A stretch of 15,522 bases of DNA from Bacillota bacterium (lineage in GTDB: Bacteria; Bacillota; Clostridia; Oscillospirales; Ruminococcaceae): positions 1 to 15,522 of the forward strand of contig JAKPGH010000126.1 of the NCBI GenBank assembly GCA_029550985.1. Direction: 5' to 3'. The notes beneath the pieces are model-generated. The model had not been told where the DNA came from. It did not search any database and saw only the letters and a list, made by a program, of their open reading frames with translations. The first letter of the stretch is position 1, and every line of letters begins with the position of its first letter. Shown here piece by piece: positions 14,235 through 15,522 of the stretch. Made by a program: the position numbers and the translations under genes.

Positions 14235-14437
14235 TCGTTTGAAGGACGTGTGTTACAACCACTCCGATATCCGATTTTCATACATATGCGGGAAACGTTT
14301 GGTATGCATAGCACAAATGAGCATCATGCCGGCTTGTCATCCCACAGCATTGCCACGCTGAATGATTCGTTTCAAGTTTCGGTAGGCGCTCCCTAAAAGC
14401 CGGTGAAAGCGTTATTATACTTTCACGAGCTAAGCTG

Positions 14438-14472
14438 AAACAGGAAAGAGCACCATGCTCTTTCCTGTTTTT
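14438..14472 (+). terminator. Intrinsic terminator between hisB and the convergent symporter gene
   Basis: A perfect 15-bp stem (14438-14452 with 14456-14470) closes a CCA loop and is followed on the plus strand by a T-run to 14472. It is about 200 nt after hisB. The stretch between (14235-14437) holds no gene I can support, only a 7-bp hairpin (14403-14409 with 14419-14425). The minus-strand side has TTT, so it may also end the symporter transcript. Confidence 0.88.
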
Positions 14473-14478
14473 CACTGT

Positions 14479-15522
14479 TCAACGGGGTGGGGAAGCGATG
14501 GATTTTTTACCGGGCACCTGGATATGACGGTGCAGCAGAATCATGGCGGCAACGTTGGGAATGGCCATCATGGCGTTGAGAGCGTCCGCCAACTCCCAGA
14601 GGGTTCGCATTTCGCTGACCGCTCCTACGACGGCACAGGCAAGAAACAGGCATCGATAAAGTTGAATGGCAGAGTTGCTGTCTCCGGTCAAAAAGCGGAT
14701 GGCCGTCTCTCCGTAAAAACACCATCCCAGCATGCCAGCAACGGCAAAGCACATCACCGCAACGGCGATAAATCCCGCTCCCTTTGGCCCAAATACGCTG
14801 GCAAAGGCGGCGGAGGTCAATGCCACACCATCCAAGCCGCTTTGCCAGAGGGAACCCCCTTGGGCCGTTAAAAGCACCAGGGCGGTCAAGGTGCAGACCA
14901 CAATGGTGTCTAGGAACACCTCAAAAATTCCCCACACACCTTGATGGGCAGGGCTTTTGCAGTCGGCGGAGGCATGGGCAATGGGGGCCGAACCCAGTCC
15001 CGCTTCATTGGTAAATACGCCTCGAGCAATTCCATAGCGCATGGCCGTGGAAACGCCATAGCCCAATGCACCGCCTGCCACCCCTGCCGGGCGAAAAGCT
15101 CCTTGAAAGATCAAGGCAAAGGCTGAACTGAGGTAGAATCGGTTGCGAATGAGAACCGTTATGGAACAGATGATATAGGCAATGGAAATAAAGGGAATGA
15201 TGACTTCGTTGACGGAAGCAATGCGCCTGAGACCTCCAAATACCACGAGCGCCAGCAGAACTGCCACCAAAATGCCGGTTACCCACAGTGGAACGCCAAA
15301 AGCGGCAAGGGCGGCTCCGGATACCGCGTTTACCTGAGTCATATTGCCGATGCCAAAGGAGGTCAAAGAGCACAAGAATGAAAAAATACAGCCCATCCAT
15401 GGTTTATTTAAGGCGTTTTTCATATAATACATGGGTCCGCCCCGAAATCCTTCCCTGTTTTTTTCCCGAAACTTTACCGCTAAAAAGATTTCGCTGTATT
15501 TTGTCATCATGCCAAAAAAGGC
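14479..15522 (-). CDS. AGCS family sodium:alanine/glycine symporter, 5' part beyond the window
   Basis: 347 residues of a polytopic membrane transporter that takes up alanine or glycine with sodium. The family signature is near the start of the visible part: G-M-M-T-K-Y-S-E followed by A-V-K-F-R, then G-G-P-M-Y-Y-M. Further on it has S-F-G-I-G-N-M-T-Q-V-N and the conserved R-G-V-F-T-N-E-A-G-L-G-S-A-P-I-A-H-A. About eight hydrophobic segments follow in order. The frame is open to the last base (A-F-F-G before M-M-T-K), matching the family, so the internal ATG at 15510 is not the start and about 100 N-terminal residues lie to the right. The C-terminus is intact. It converges on the his cluster. 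Substrate preference cannot be read from sequence. Confidence 0.94.
   Translation of the reverse strand, partial: AFFGMMTKYSEIFLAVKFREKNREGFRGGPMYYMKNALNKPWMGCIFSFLCSLTSFGIGNMTQVNAVSGAALAAFGVPLWVTGILVAVLLALVVFGGLRRIASVNEVIIPFISIAYIICSITVLIRNRFYLSSAFALIFQGAFRPAGVAGGALGYGVSTAMRYGIARGVFTNEAGLGSAPIAHASADCKSPAHQGVWGIFEVFLDTIVVCTLTALVLLTAQGGSLWQSGLDGVALTSAAFASVFGPKGAGFIAVAVMCFAVAGMLGWCFYGETAIRFLTGDSNSAIQLYRCLFLACAVVGAVSEMRTLWELADALNAMMAIPNVAAMILLHRHIQVPGKKSIASPPR

Noticed and set aside
1..15522. Mobile element, CRISPR array, tRNA or rRNA
   Set aside because: No transposase or phage domains, no regularly spaced direct repeats, and no cloverleaf or rRNA-like sequence were seen on either strand by eye.

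Overview
The window reads as chromosomal DNA of a spore-forming, anaerobic Gram-positive bacterium, most likely a Clostridia member near the Oscillospiraceae/Ruminococcaceae. The reasons are an alpha/beta-type small acid-soluble spore protein, an electron-bifurcating NfnAB pair, a HisZ plus short-form HisG pair, a T-box leader, strong AGGAGG-type ribosome sites, and several genes of types common in that group (DUF3810, CPBP protease, VanY-like carboxypeptidase). I see no insertion sequence, phage gene, CRISPR array, tRNA or rRNA. The family assignment comes from gene content only.

Layout, left to right. (1) A leftward DUF3810 membrane protein with an HELAH motif is divergent from (2) a tight rightward operon: a membrane-anchored M15/VanY-like carboxypeptidase, nfnA and nfnB, closed by a clear intrinsic terminator at about 4616-4650. 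(3) Two leftward single genes follow, a TTG-started CPBP intramembrane protease and an S11 D-Ala-D-Ala carboxypeptidase. Each has a recognisable promoter, and the second also has a terminator-like hairpin between its promoter and its start codon. (4) Two rightward genes come next: a conserved hypothetical protein with a C-terminal membrane segment, and the spore protein with a sigma-G-like promoter. (5) A leftward acyl-CoA synthetase is preceded by a full T-box riboswitch leader (about 10366-10643). (6) Divergent from it is a rightward histidine cluster hisZ-hisG-hisC-hisB. hisD is missing from between hisG and hisC, where a 23-residue ORF is coupled to both neighbours by ATGA overlaps. (7) A leftward AGCS-family sodium:amino-acid symporter runs off the right edge.

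Functional threads. Two peptidoglycan carboxypeptidases of unrelated families (M15 and S11) and two membrane metalloprotease-like proteins point to envelope maintenance. NfnAB links ferredoxin, NADH and NADPH pools in fermentation. The his genes make the committed step (HisZG), the dehydratase (HisB) and the aminotransferase (HisC) of histidine synthesis, but hisD, hisH, hisA, hisF and hisI are not in the window. The point most worth follow-up is the T-box in front of an acyl-CoA synthetase, a target class outside the usual aminoacyl-tRNA synthetase, amino-acid biosynthesis and transporter genes. Its specifier loop and its UGGU acceptor-pairing bulge together fit a valine tRNA best, although the specifier reading is ambiguous.
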